Source: Deltaproteobacteria bacterium
GTDB lineage: Bacteria; Desulfobacterota_D; UBA1144; Nemesobacterales; Nemesobacteraceae
Direction of reading: 5' to 3'
NCBI GenBank assembly: GCA_029262295.1
Contig: JAJCZR010000065.1
Location: 1-64,000, forward strand
DNA length: 64,000 bases
The first letter of the stretch is position 1, and every line of letters starts with the position of its first letter. Shown here piece by piece: positions 15,561 through 23,855 of the stretch. A program made the position numbers and the translations under genes. A model generated the notes under the pieces. The model did not search any database and had not been told where the DNA came from. It saw only the letters and a program-made list of their open reading frames with translations.

Positions 15561-17981
15561 TTAATTTATATTTTCAGGTGCTGATTCGCCTCCCAGAAAA
15601 TCAGGTTTACCGTGAGGTACCACAAAATTTCTGATAACCGGTTCATCTGAAACAATAACTTCGCCCAATACCTCGTCCATGTGTTCAACAACCTTGATCT
15701 CAACTTCATCTTTAATATTTTGAGGTATATCTTTTAAGTCCTTTTCATTATCCTTTGGAATAAGAATCTTTTTAACTCTTCCTCTGTGGGCAGCTAAAAT
15801 CTTTTCTTTAAGCCCACCAATCTGAAGTACTCTTCCTCGAAGTGTAATTTCACCTGTCATAGCAAGCTCTCTATCAATTGGTTTTCTGATAAGTGCACTC
15901 ACAATTGCACTTGCAATTGCAATACCAGCGCTTGGCCCATCTTTGGGGGTTGCACCTTCAGGAACGTGAATATGAATGTCCACATTTTGGTAAAAATATC
16001 TCTCTAAACCAAGATGCTGAGCCCTACTTCTTACATAGCTCATAGCTGCTCTTGTTGATTCCTGCATAACTTCACCAAGCTTACCTGTGACAGTGAAGTT
16101 TCCTTTTCCAGGCACAATAGATACCTCAATTGTTAGAAGCTCACCACCAACCTCAGTCCATGCAAGACCTGTGGCAGCACCGATTTGATCGGTTTCTTCA
16201 ATCTCACCATGCTTATACTTGGGTATATCAAGGTATTTTTGAAGATTTTTTGCTGTAATGCTTATATTATGGTCTCTTCCATGCTCAACAACTTCCCTTG
16301 CAATTTTTCTGCAAAGAGATGCAAGCTCTCTCTCAAGCGTTCTGACACCACTTTCTTTTGTGTACCTGCGAATAAGAGTTAGAAGACCATTATCTGTAAT
16401 ATTCATGTTTTCTTCTTTTAGGCCGTGATTCTCAAGCTGCCTTTCCATAAGAAACTTTTTTGCTATTTGAAGCTTTTCATTCTCTGTGTACCCGGGAACT
16501 CTTATAATTTCCATTCTGTCCTGAAGTGCCCATGGGATTGTGTGAAGAACATTAGCTGTAGTAATAAAAAGCACATTTGAAAGATCGTAATCGGCTTCAA
16601 TAAAATGATCGTTAAATGTGCTATTCTGTTCTGGATCAAGCGCTTCAAGAAGTGCAGAAGATGGATCACCTCTGAAATCTGAACCAATTTTATCTATCTC
16701 ATCAAGAAGAAACACTGGATTTTTTGTGCCTGCTTTTCTCATTCCCTGAATAATTTTTCCGGGAAGGGCTCCAATATAGGTTCTTCTGTGTCCCCTGATT
16801 TCAGCTTCATCTCTAATACCACCAAGAGAAATCCTTACAAACTTTCTTCCCATTGCCCTTGCTATGGATTTTGCAAGTGAAGTCTTACCCACTCCGGGAG
16901 GCCCTACAAAGCAAAGTATTGGCCCTTTCAACTTCTCTGTGAGCACTCTTACAGCAAGATATTCAAGGATCCTTTCCTTCGGTTTATCAAGACCATAGTG
17001 ATCTTCATTTAGTATCTTTGAAGCTGCATCAATATCGAGCGTGTCTTCTGTAAATTCGTTTGCCCACGGAATCTCTAAAAGCCAGTCTATATAATTTCTC
17101 ACGACTGTAGCTTCTGCAGACATTGAAGACATCATCTTTAGTTTTTTGATCTCCCTTTTTATTCGTTGTTCAACTTCTTCGGGAAGACCTTTATCTTTTA
17201 TCTTTTCTTCAAATTCATCAATCTCACTTTTCAGATCGTCTTTTTCACCAAGCTCTTTTTGGATGGCTTTCATCTGCTCTGTGAGATAATACTCCCTTTG
17301 GGCCTTTTCCATCTGTTTTTTAACTCTTTTCCCAATTCTCTTTTCAATCTGAAGAATCTCCACTTCCGACTGCATTTTTTCGTAAAGTTTTTCTAGCCTT
17401 TCGAGTGGATCCAGCACTTGCAAAACTTCCTGCTTGTCTGGCAATTTCATATTAAGATGCGAAGCCACTGTGTCAGCAAGCCTGCCTGCATCATCAATAG
17501 ACATTATTGTGGCAAGTGTTTCTGAAGGGATTTTCTTATTGAGTTTTACATAACCTTCAAAAGCTTTAACAATAGATCTCATGAGTGCTTCAGCTTCAAC
17601 ACCTTCTTTAGACTCTTCTGAAACTTCTTGTACCTGAACTACAAAAAAGCTTTTTCCTGAAATAAATTTTGAAATTTTTCCCCTTTTCTTTCCTTCTACA
17701 AGCACTTTTACTGTGCCATCAGGAAGTCTTAGCATCTGTACAATAGAACCAATTGTTCCAAGTTCATAAATATCTTTTTCTTTAGGTTCATTTACTTTTG
17801 CTTCTTTTTGCGCAGAAAGAAAAATCTCTTTGCTGCCTTTCATTGCTTCTTCAAGTGCTTTGATTGATTTGTCGCGCCCTACGAAAAGAGGGGCAACCAT
17901 ATGTGGATAGATAACTACATCCCTGAGTGGCAAAAGGGGAATTTCTTTTTCCGAGCTGACATTATCGATAATACTTGTCAT
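15561..17981 (-). CDS. lon: ATP-dependent protease Lon
   Basis: Lon degrades misfolded and regulatory proteins. The 806-aa protein has the normal three parts: an N-terminal substrate-binding domain starting [20 protein letters not shown], an AAA+ module with Walker [16 protein letters not shown] near residue 360 and [20 protein letters not shown], and the C-terminal peptidase with the catalytic Ser in [14 protein letters not shown] near residue 680 and its Lys partner about 40 residues on. AAGGAG lies 8 bases before the ATG. A probable sigma-70 promoter is at 18095-18122; no sigma-32 or CIRCE element was seen. Confidence 0.97.
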   Translation of the reverse strand: MTSIIDNVSSEKEIPLLPLRDVVIYPHMVAPLFVGRDKSIKALEEAMKGSKEIFLSAQKEAKVNEPKEKDIYELGTIGSIVQMLRLPDGTVKVLVEGKKRGKISKFISGKSFFVVQVQEVSEESKEGVEAEALMRSIVKAFEGYVKLNKKIPSETLATIMSIDDAGRLADTVASHLNMKLPDKQEVLQVLDPLERLEKLYEKMQSEVEILQIEKRIGKRVKKQMEKAQREYYLTEQMKAIQKELGEKDDLKSEIDEFEEKIKDKGLPEEVEQRIKREIKKLKMMSSMSAEATVVRNYIDWLLEIPWANEFTEDTLDIDAASKILNEDHYGLDKPKERILEYLAVRVLTEKLKGPILCFVGPPGVGKTSLAKSIARAMGRKFVRISLGGIRDEAEIRGHRRTYIGALPGKIIQGMRKAGTKNPVFLLDEIDKIGSDFRGDPSSALLEALDPEQNSTFNDHFIEADYDLSNVLFITTANVLHTIPWALQDRMEIIRVPGYTENEKLQIAKKFLMERQLENHGLKEENMNITDNGLLTLIRRYTKESGVRTLERELASLCRKIAREVVEHGRDHNISITAKNLQKYLDIPKYKHGEIEETDQIGAATGLAWTEVGGELLTIEVSIVPGKGNFTVTGKLGEVMQESTRAAMSYVRSRAQHLGLERYFYQNVDIHIHVPEGATPKDGPSAGIAIASAIVSALIRKPIDRELAMTGEITLRGRVLQIGGLKEKILAAHRGRVKKILIPKDNEKDLKDIPQNIKDEVEIKVVEHMDEVLGEVIVSDEPVIRNFVVPHGKPDFLGGESAPENIN

Positions 17982-18094
17982 TTAGGCATCTCCTTTTCTA
18001 ACGTATTCTGAGTTAATATCATAATAAGATGTTAATGAAAATCTCCAGATTCAAAAATCAAAGATCAATAAATCATAAAAAATGTCTATATCTA

Positions 18095-18122
18095 TATATA
18101 ATGTTGATTTAACTATTTTCAA
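18095..18122 (-). promoter_or_regulatory. Probable lon promoter
   Basis: On the minus strand TTGAAA (18117-18122) is followed after 16 bases by TATATA (18095-18100). This would give a leader of about 105 bases before lon. Confidence 0.4.
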
Positions 18123-18219
18123 TACTTTTTGTTAATATACTATTAATTATAACATAAAGTTGGTCTTTCTTTTCCGTAACAGGATAAAAATAGCAATATT
18201 AATGTTTGTTAAACCTAGT

Positions 18220-18243
18220 TGGTAATTATTACCATGTGGTAAT
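18220..18243 (+). promoter_or_regulatory. Fur/PerR-type 7-1-7 operator upstream of ferritin
   Basis: TGGTAAT-T-ATTACCA (18220-18234) is a perfect 15-base palindrome, and a third half-site TGGTAAT lies at 18237-18243. The 7-1-7 layout and the AAT-N-ATT core match boxes bound by Fur-superfamily regulators such as Fur, PerR and Zur; each half-site differs from the Bacillus Fur consensus TGATAAT by one base. It ends just upstream of the ferritin -35 element. Which metalloregulator binds is not known, and no fur-like gene is in the window. Confidence 0.65.
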
Positions 18244-18246
18244 TAC

Positions 18247-18274
18247 TTGAATTTAGATAAGCTAAGTATATAAT
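18247..18274 (+). promoter_or_regulatory. Ferritin promoter
   Basis: TTGAAT (18247-18252) and a consensus TATAAT (18269-18274) are separated by 16 bases. The start would be near 18281, and an AAGGAGG SD follows at 18291-18297. Confidence 0.65.
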
Positions 18275-18304
18275 AAAATATAATTTTCAGAAGGAGGAAT
18301 TAAA

Positions 18305-18808
18305 ATGATAGTTAGCGATATACAAGATGCGATAAACACACAAATAAAAAATGAATATTACTCTTCATACCTATATCTTTCGATGGCGGCTTACTGCGAA
18401 ACAAAGAACTACCCAGGTTTTGCAAGCTGGCTTAGAAACCAAAGCGATGAAGAACTTGACCATGCAATGAGGCTTTATGACTATATTCTGGATAGAGACG
18501 GAAAAGTGATCCTGGAAGCAATAGATCAACCACCTTCTGAGTTTGGAACCCTTGAAGAGATGTTTGAAGAAGTGCTGGAACATGAAAAAGAGGTTAGCAG
18601 CATGATAAATAATCTTTATGAACTGGCATTAAGCCATAATGATCATGCAACTTCTGTAGAACTTCAATGGTTTATTCAGGAGCAGGTAGAAGAAGAGAAA
18701 ACAGCTTCTGATCTTGTTGAACAGATAAAACAGGCTGATGGCAACAAAGCTGCACTTTTGATGTTGGATAGGGAAGTTAATGGCGGTGCCACTGAAACTA
18801 GTGAATAA
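18305..18808 (+). CDS. ftnA: Non-haem ferritin
   Basis: Ferritin stores iron in a 24-subunit shell after oxidising Fe(II) at a di-iron centre. The 167-aa protein shows the bacterial Ftn pattern: IKNEYYSSYLYLSMAAYCE with the first Glu ligand near residue 17, RNQSDEELDHAMRLYDYIL with Glu and His near residues 50-53, and ELQWFIQEQVEEEKTASDL with the later Glu ligands near 125-135. The acidic C-terminus GATETSE is slightly longer than usual. SD AAGGAGG lies 7 bases before the ATG. A Fur/PerR-like box directly upstream of the promoter suggests iron- or peroxide-responsive control. Confidence 0.95.
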   Translation: MIVSDIQDAINTQIKNEYYSSYLYLSMAAYCETKNYPGFASWLRNQSDEELDHAMRLYDYILDRDGKVILEAIDQPPSEFGTLEEMFEEVLEHEKEVSSMINNLYELALSHNDHATSVELQWFIQEQVEEEKTASDLVEQIKQADGNKAALLMLDREVNGGATETSE

Positions 18809-18815
18809 TTCTTAT

Positions 18816-18844
18816 GCCTGCAAGCTAATTTTTAGTTTGCAGGC
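18816..18844 (+). terminator. Hairpin after ferritin, no clear T-tract
   Basis: GCCTGCAA and TTGCAGGC enclose an inner CTAA/TTAG pair around a TTT loop, giving a stem of about 13 pairs 7 bases after the stop codon. The bases that follow are A/C-rich rather than T-rich, so intrinsic termination is uncertain; it may instead protect the mRNA 3' end. Confidence 0.5.
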
Positions 18845-18954
18845 AACCTAAAATTGTCCCAAACTAGAATCCAAAAGTACAAATAAACCATCCTAAAAAT
18901 ATTAATTCTGAATTAAATCTTTTGTTTTTATCAAACTTTTTCACTAAACTTGTA

Positions 18955-18963
18955 TGTTATAAT
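18955..18963 (+). promoter_or_regulatory. Extended -10 promoter for egtB
   Basis: TGTTATAAT at 18955-18963 is a consensus extended -10 without a good -35. A GAGGAG SD (18974-18979) and the egtB ATG follow within 25 bases, so the leader would be very short. Confidence 0.5.
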
Positions 18964-18983
18964 TTTCAAAGTTGAGGAGATAA

Positions 18984-20291
18984 ATGTCTTTAGTTACAGA
19001 AAAAATCAGTAATACCAGTTTAAAAAATGGTGATCTATCCAGAGAGAACCTGGCGTTAAATTACAAGCGTGTGAGGGATTTCTCTCACCATCTTGCCTCT
19101 CCATTAACAACGGAAGACTATGTGATTCAGTCTATGCCGGATGTAAGTCCTACAAAATGGCACCTTGCCCACACAAGCTGGTTTTTTGAAGAATTTGTGC
19201 TTTCCAAATTATATAAAGACTATCAATCTATAAATCCAAAATATAAATTTCTTTTTAATTCTTATTATGTGCAGGTTGGTGAACGCCACTGCCGCCCGAA
19301 AAGAGGGCTCATATCCAGGCCTACTGTAGATGAAATATATGAGTACAGGGAATTTGTTAATAAAAACATGGAAAAGCTTTTCAACAATGTTGACGATAAA
19401 GACTTCTCTCGGATTGCAGCAGTAATACAGATTGGTATTCACCATGAGCAGCAACATCAAGAACTTGTATTAACCGACATTAAACATATTTTTTCTGAAA
19501 ACCCTCTTGATCCTGTTTATTCAAAGAGGCCCGATTCTAATAGTGATGTAACTACTGGCAATCTCAAATGGATTAAATTTGAAGAAGGTATTTATAACAT
19601 AGGTAATAATGGGAGCTCATTTGGTTATGACAATGAATTTCCAGAGCATAAATCACTTGTGCAGGGATTTTATCTAGCCTCAAGATTAGTGACCAATGGA
19701 GAATACTTGGAATTTATTAATGATGGCGGATACCAAAAAACTGAACTTTGGCTTTCAGATGGCTGGAGCACTGTGTCATCAAATGGCTGGCGTGCACCTC
19801 TTTATTGGGATGATACACAAGGAGAATGGTGGCAGTTTACCCTTAATGGATTTAAAAAAGTGAATCCTGATGAACCAGTTTCGCACATAAGTTTTTATGA
19901 AGCTGAAGCTTTTGCAAGATGGTCAGGGGCAAGGCTTCCGAGCGAGTTTGAGTGGGAAGTTGCTTCAAAGGGGCTTCCGATTGATGGCAACTTTGTAGAA
20001 AAAGGTCATTTTAATCCGGTTGCAACAGATAGTAATGAAAAAAACTTACAGCAGATGTATGGTGACGTTTGGGAATGGACAAGAAGCCCATACTCTCCTT
20101 ATCCGGGATATAAAACACTTCCCGGGGCCCTTGGGGAATACAACGGTAAATTCATGTGCAACCAAATGGTGTTAAGGGGCGGTTCATGTGCAACATCCGA
20201 AACCCATATTAGAAATACTTACAGAAATTTCTTTCCACCTGAATCAAGATGGCAATTTATGGGACTAAGGCTGGCTAAAGATGAAAACTAA
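18984..20291 (+). CDS. egtB: Ergothioneine biosynthesis sulfoxide synthase EgtB
   Basis: EgtB is an iron enzyme that uses oxygen to join a thiol (gamma-glutamylcysteine or cysteine) to hercynine. The 435-aa protein has an N-terminal DinB-like domain with the three His ligands in KWHLAHTSWFFEEF (near residue 60) and HHEQQHQELVL (near residue 155), and a C-terminal FGE-sulfatase-like domain from about residue 195: GNNGSSFGYDNEFPEH, SHISFYEAEAFARWSGARLP, YGDVWEWTRSPYSPY and VLRGGSCATSETHIRNTYRN. No egtA, egtC or egtE is adjacent, so the thiol donor cannot be told. It overlaps egtD by 11 bases. Confidence 0.93.
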   Translation: MSLVTEKISNTSLKNGDLSRENLALNYKRVRDFSHHLASPLTTEDYVIQSMPDVSPTKWHLAHTSWFFEEFVLSKLYKDYQSINPKYKFLFNSYYVQVGERHCRPKRGLISRPTVDEIYEYREFVNKNMEKLFNNVDDKDFSRIAAVIQIGIHHEQQHQELVLTDIKHIFSENPLDPVYSKRPDSNSDVTTGNLKWIKFEEGIYNIGNNGSSFGYDNEFPEHKSLVQGFYLASRLVTNGEYLEFINDGGYQKTELWLSDGWSTVSSNGWRAPLYWDDTQGEWWQFTLNGFKKVNPDEPVSHISFYEAEAFARWSGARLPSEFEWEVASKGLPIDGNFVEKGHFNPVATDSNEKNLQQMYGDVWEWTRSPYSPYPGYKTLPGALGEYNGKFMCNQMVLRGGSCATSETHIRNTYRNFFPPESRWQFMGLRLAKDEN

Positions 20292-21243
20292 CCTTGCAAA
20301 AGAAGAATATTACACACCTGAGCAGGAGGCTATTGTTGAAGAAATAATAGAATCTTTGAGCCAGGCTCAAAAAACCCTTTCATGTAAATACTTTTATGAT
20401 GAAAAAGGTTCAGATCTTTTTGAAGAGATCGTAGAGCTTGATGAATACTACTTAACAAGAACCGAGACCTCTATTATGAACAATAATATAGAAGAGATTT
20501 CCAGGCTTATTGGTAAAAACTGTATTTTAATTGAACCCGGTAGTGGAAGCGGGCAAAAAATAAAGATACTTCTCGACAACTTAATATTCCCCTCAGCATA
20601 TGTGCCTATAGATATCTCTGAGTCGTATGTGAAAGATTCTGCCAATAAACTTTCAAAGAACTATCCCGATTTGAAGATCCTGCCAATCATTGCAGACTAC
20701 ACAGGAGAATTCAAACTGCCAGGGTTTAACTTTGAGCATGAAAATCTTGTTGTTTACTATCCGGGATCAACAATTGGGAACTTTAGTCCTGAAAAAGCAA
20801 AGGAATTTCTCAAAAAAATTGCACACATGTGTGGGAAAGACAGTTACCTTCTACTTGGAATTGACTTAAAAAAAGATAAAGAGGTTCTTGAAAAAGCCTA
20901 CAATGATGGATCAGGAATTACGAGAAAATTCAATATAAACATACTTGAAAACCTTAACAATCTTATAGAATCCAATTTCGAGTTAGATCAATGGGCACAT
21001 AAAGCCTTTTTTAATGAAGATAAAAGTAGGATTGAAATGCATCTTGTAAGCAAAGAAAAGCAAAATGTGAATATCAATGGGTATACTGTTTCTTTTAACA
21101 AGGGTGAGACAATACATACCGAGAATTCACATAAATATAGTATTGATAAATTTTGTGAACTTATCTCGGATGATTACAGAATGAATAAAGTGTGGACTGA
21201 TAAAGAAAATAAATTTGCAGTTCTATTATTCCAGTCAATTTAA
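20281..21243 (+). CDS. egtD: L-histidine N(alpha)-methyltransferase EgtD
   Basis: EgtD methylates histidine three times to form hercynine, the first step of ergothioneine synthesis. The 320-aa protein fits the family: LSCKYFYDEKGSDLFEEI near residue 35, YYLTRTETSIM near 60, the SAM-binding motif LIEPGSGSGQKIKILL near 80, YVPIDISESYV, VYYPGSTIGNFSPEKA near 160 and LLLGIDLKKD near 200. The egtD ATG lies inside the last codons of egtB, so the two are translationally coupled. Together they supply the two essential enzymes of the pathway; the C-S lyase step must be encoded elsewhere or done by a general PLP enzyme. Confidence 0.95.
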   Translation: MKTNLAKEEYYTPEQEAIVEEIIESLSQAQKTLSCKYFYDEKGSDLFEEIVELDEYYLTRTETSIMNNNIEEISRLIGKNCILIEPGSGSGQKIKILLDNLIFPSAYVPIDISESYVKDSANKLSKNYPDLKILPIIADYTGEFKLPGFNFEHENLVVYYPGSTIGNFSPEKAKEFLKKIAHMCGKDSYLLLGIDLKKDKEVLEKAYNDGSGITRKFNINILENLNNLIESNFELDQWAHKAFFNEDKSRIEMHLVSKEKQNVNINGYTVSFNKGETIHTENSHKYSIDKFCELISDDYRMNKVWTDKENKFAVLLFQSI

Positions 21244-21309
21244 AAATCTCTTGAAATACAGTAAATAGTGCTCATATTAAAGCAGCATTTTAAAGAAGGG
21301 CTGAACAAA

Positions 21310-22611
21310 ATGGGAATCGAGCAAATAAAACCACAGGTAAACAGGGAAATTAAAAATCTCCTTGTTAATAATTATGGAGTTATCGTTACCTCCATTGTAA
21401 AAGAGTTTGGACTATCAAGTCTTGAGCATGTTCAAAAGGTAGCCAAAAACTCAATTGAAGAAGCCAAAAAGGATTGGTCGCAAAATGGGATTCCTGATAA
21501 TCCCGAACTAAATATTTGGGAAAGTATTCTTGAAAACTCAAATAGGCTTTTTTGTAAAAAGATCAACTATCTTCAACAACATGGAAATAAAATTGACGTT
21601 ACAAAATTTCATTTTGACTACCCAAAAACTCATTACGCAACTAAAAACCAAATAGAGTTTTTATTTTCTATTTTTGATGAGAACATTGATGAAACTGTAA
21701 GAAAATATCTTCTTCTCAACATTCTATGTGGATTTTCATACTCCTCTCTTGCAAGGATTTTTGAGAAAAATGAAAAACATCTCGAAACTCAAATATTTAA
21801 TGAAAAAAAGAAAATAATGTACGAAGAAGTAAGGTTAAATACCCCGAGTGGGAAGCATAACAATTTAAAGCTGCAATCTGTTTTAAATATCGCAAAAGAA
21901 ATTTTTGATAAGGGTTATAGCTGCAATAACAATGAAAAGACTCTTTTCCCCGAACTATGCCATTCTGCAATTAAAATTGTTGGCCTACTTGCAAACTTCC
22001 CCGCAACCTCAATACCTGAAAGCCATGCACTTTTAGCCTGGATGCTATTTAGTGCTTCAAGATTAAATGCAATGCAGGATGAAAGAGGAAGTGTTTTAAC
22101 ACTACAGGAACAGGATAGATCAATCTGGAACACAAAGATGATTGAGAAAGGGCTTGTTCACCTGCATGAATCTGCAAATGGTGAAGAGGTTACAATTATT
22201 CATCTTGAAGCCGGCGTTTCTGCTATACATTCACTTGCTTCTGACTACAGATCAACAAACTGGAACCGCATAGTTTCACTTTATGACAACTACCTTGCTT
22301 ATAACAACTGCCCTTCAGTTGAGCTTGAAAAGGCAATTGCAATATCCAAGCAAAAAGGGCCCACAGAAGGAATAAATGCAATAAATAGCATACAAAGAAA
22401 AGAGAATCTGGATTCAGACGATCTTTTATATTCAACTCTTGGAAACTTAAATTTCCAGCTCCACAAATATGAAACAGCTATTTCGAATTTTAGACATGCA
22501 ATTGACCTTTCTGATGAATCATTCGACAGATCGTTTTACTCAAAGAAAATCAAGATCTGCCAGCAAAGAATTAATATGTCTAAAAAGTACGGCCACAGCC
22601 TATCCTTTTAA
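21310..22611 (+). CDS. ECF42-like sigma factor with DUF6596 and TPR-like C-terminus
   Basis: The start at ATG 21310 is preferred because AGAAGGG lies nine bases upstream; an in-frame GTG at 21268 is an alternative. The protein follows the ECF42 layout. A divergent sigma-2-like part (NYGVIVTSIVKEFGLSSLEH, then GIPDNPELNIWESILENSN) is followed by a sigma-4-like helix-turn-helix (LLLNILCGFSYSSLARIFEK), the DUF6596 signature SHALLAWMLFSASRLNAMQD near residue 237 with LTLQEQDRSIW, and TPR-like helices to the end. The sigma domains are much less conserved than DUF6596. The DGPF/YCII gene that normally accompanies ECF42 is absent; egtBD lie upstream and a split-barrel protein downstream. Confidence 0.75.
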   Translation: MGIEQIKPQVNREIKNLLVNNYGVIVTSIVKEFGLSSLEHVQKVAKNSIEEAKKDWSQNGIPDNPELNIWESILENSNRLFCKKINYLQQHGNKIDVTKFHFDYPKTHYATKNQIEFLFSIFDENIDETVRKYLLLNILCGFSYSSLARIFEKNEKHLETQIFNEKKKIMYEEVRLNTPSGKHNNLKLQSVLNIAKEIFDKGYSCNNNEKTLFPELCHSAIKIVGLLANFPATSIPESHALLAWMLFSASRLNAMQDERGSVLTLQEQDRSIWNTKMIEKGLVHLHESANGEEVTIIHLEAGVSAIHSLASDYRSTNWNRIVSLYDNYLAYNNCPSVELEKAIAISKQKGPTEGINAINSIQRKENLDSDDLLYSTLGNLNFQLHKYETAISNFRHAIDLSDESFDRSFYSKKIKICQQRINMSKKYGHSLSF

Positions 22612-22620
22612 ATCTAACGA

Positions 22621-23049
22621 ATGTCTAGAATGACCAAAGAAGAGTATTTAAAGTTTCTTTCAGAAGGAACTAAAACCGCTCATCTTGCAACAGTTAGAGA
22701 AGATGGACGACCTCATGTTGTGCCTATTTGGTTTGTTATGGATGGAGATAAACTTGTATTTAATACCGGCGTAAACACTGTAAAAGGAAAAAACCTAAAA
22801 AGAAATCCCGAAGTCTGTATTTCAGTAGATAATCCAAATCCACCTTATGATTTTGTACAGATTCAGGGAAAAGCAAAAATATCAGAAGACCTTGATGAAA
22901 TGTTAATTTGGGCGACAATAATAGGAGCTAGATATATGGGTGTGGATAAAGCTGAAAAATTCGGAAAAAGAAATGCTGTTCCCGGCGAGCTTCTTGTAAA
23001 AGTTAACCCAACTAAAATTATTGCCGAAAAGAATGTTACCGCCTGGTAA
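22621..23049 (+). CDS. PPOX-type split-barrel flavin/F420-binding protein
   Basis: The 142-aa protein belongs to the pyridoxamine 5'-phosphate oxidase-like superfamily: KTAHLATVREDGRPHVVPIW near residue 20, FNTGVNTVKGKNLKRNPEV with the Thr/Lys-rich phosphate-binding segment, and NPPYDFVQIQGKAKI. Such proteins bind FMN, F420 or haem and act as oxidoreductases of poorly known substrate. It begins nine bases after the sigma-like gene, so it is probably in the same transcript as egtB-egtD. A role in redox defence alongside ergothioneine is inference. Confidence 0.85.
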   Translation: MSRMTKEEYLKFLSEGTKTAHLATVREDGRPHVVPIWFVMDGDKLVFNTGVNTVKGKNLKRNPEVCISVDNPNPPYDFVQIQGKAKISEDLDEMLIWATIIGARYMGVDKAEKFGKRNAVPGELLVKVNPTKIIAEKNVTAW

Positions 23050-23055
23050 CTATCC

Positions 23056-23290
23056 TTCATTCTGAACTTGTTTCAAAATCTATACTTAATGTCATACTCG
23101 AATGCTTAAACCTGTGCTGAGCAAAGTCGAAGTATCGGGTATCCATTCTTTTAAATATTATAGATTCCCGCTAGAGAATTGCGAGAATGACATTTTGGTT
23201 AATCTAGTTACTCTGAACTCATTTCAGAATCTATTCTTTTCAGTCAATTTGAGCATGCTTGTCTTGAGGACATTCGAGAGTTAATCACTT
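23056..23290. repeat. Cluster of degenerate dispersed repeats
   Basis: Between the PPOX gene and the MNT gene, five repeat-like blocks follow each other: a GAACTTGTTTC copy (23056-23081), a block with GTGCTGAGCAAAGTCGAAG (23091-23148), a palindrome with arms GATTCCCGC and GCGAGAATGAC (23163-23192), a GAACTCATTTC copy (23211-23232) and a block with TTGAGGACATTCGAGAG (up to about 23283). Any open frame across them is fortuitous. Confidence 0.7.
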
Positions 23291-23354
23291 TAAACTATTA
23301 GATTTAATCTCTGGTATAAAATATAATTATTAATAAAGAGAGCAGAATAAATCC

Positions 23355-23648
23355 ATGAACAAACTGACTAAGACAAAACAAATATTAAAAGACCTGAAAC
23401 CTGAGCTCAAAAGTAATTACATGGTTAAAGAAATCAGTATATTCGGTTCTTATGTGAGAGAAGAACAAACAATAGGAAGTGATATTGATATCCTGGTTGA
23501 ATTTGAAAGACCGGTAAGTCTTCTAAAAATTGTTTCTCTTGAAAACTATTTATCAGATATTCTGGAAATGAAAGTTGATATTGTTCCAAAAAACAATATC
23601 AGAAAAGAATTAAAAAAATACATATTGAAAGAAGCTGAGCTTGTATGA
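23355..23648 (+). CDS. mntA: MNT-family minimal nucleotidyltransferase antitoxin
   Basis: The 97-aa protein has the nucleotidyltransferase signature ISIFGSYVREEQTIGSDIDI (GS then D-x-D, residues about 28-50), followed by LVEFERP and a final acidic site in KVDIVPKN. It matches the MntA antitoxin of MNT/HepT modules, which AMPylates the HepT toxin. Its stop overlaps the next ATG (ATGA), as usual for these pairs. The catalytic residues appear intact, although the toxin that follows is truncated. Confidence 0.88.
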   Translation: MNKLTKTKQILKDLKPELKSNYMVKEISIFGSYVREEQTIGSDIDILVEFERPVSLLKIVSLENYLSDILEMKVDIVPKNNIRKELKKYILKEAELV

Positions 23649-23815
23649 AAAGAAATACAACTCTGTATATCTCCGATATTATTGAATATATAGAAAGAGC
23701 AGAAAACTATATAAAAGATCTAAGTTATAAAGAATTTTTCGATGATTGCAGAACCATAGACAAAATATTAGGTCGGAACAAACTTAATTATTCTCTTTTA
23801 AATAATTGCATTTAG
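23645..23815 (+). pseudogene. Truncated HepT-like (DUF86) toxin
   Basis: The frame starts at the ATG overlapping the MNT stop and encodes 56 residues. The first 40 (RNTTLYISDIIEYIERAENY, then LSYKEFFDDCRTIDKI) match the N-terminus of HepT ribonucleases. After that the sequence (LGRNKLNYSLLNNCI) departs from the family and stops. Intact HepT is about 110-140 residues and needs a C-terminal R-x4-6-H motif, absent here. A deletion is likely, and a dispersed repeat copy begins 16 bases after the stop. Confidence 0.75.
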
Positions 23816-23830
23816 AGAAGAAAACGATGT

Positions 23831-23855
23831 ACATTCTGAACTCATTTCAGAATCT
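23831..23855 (-). repeat. Dispersed palindromic repeat supplying the DUF2130 stop
   Basis: A copy of the TTCTGAACTCATTTCAGAA palindrome overlaps the 3' end of the DUF2130 gene; the TAG at 23854-23856 is shared with the repeat edge. Confidence 0.7.

Noticed and set aside
23102-23284. 60-codon open frame
   Set aside because: It lies wholly within decayed dispersed repeats and resembles no protein.
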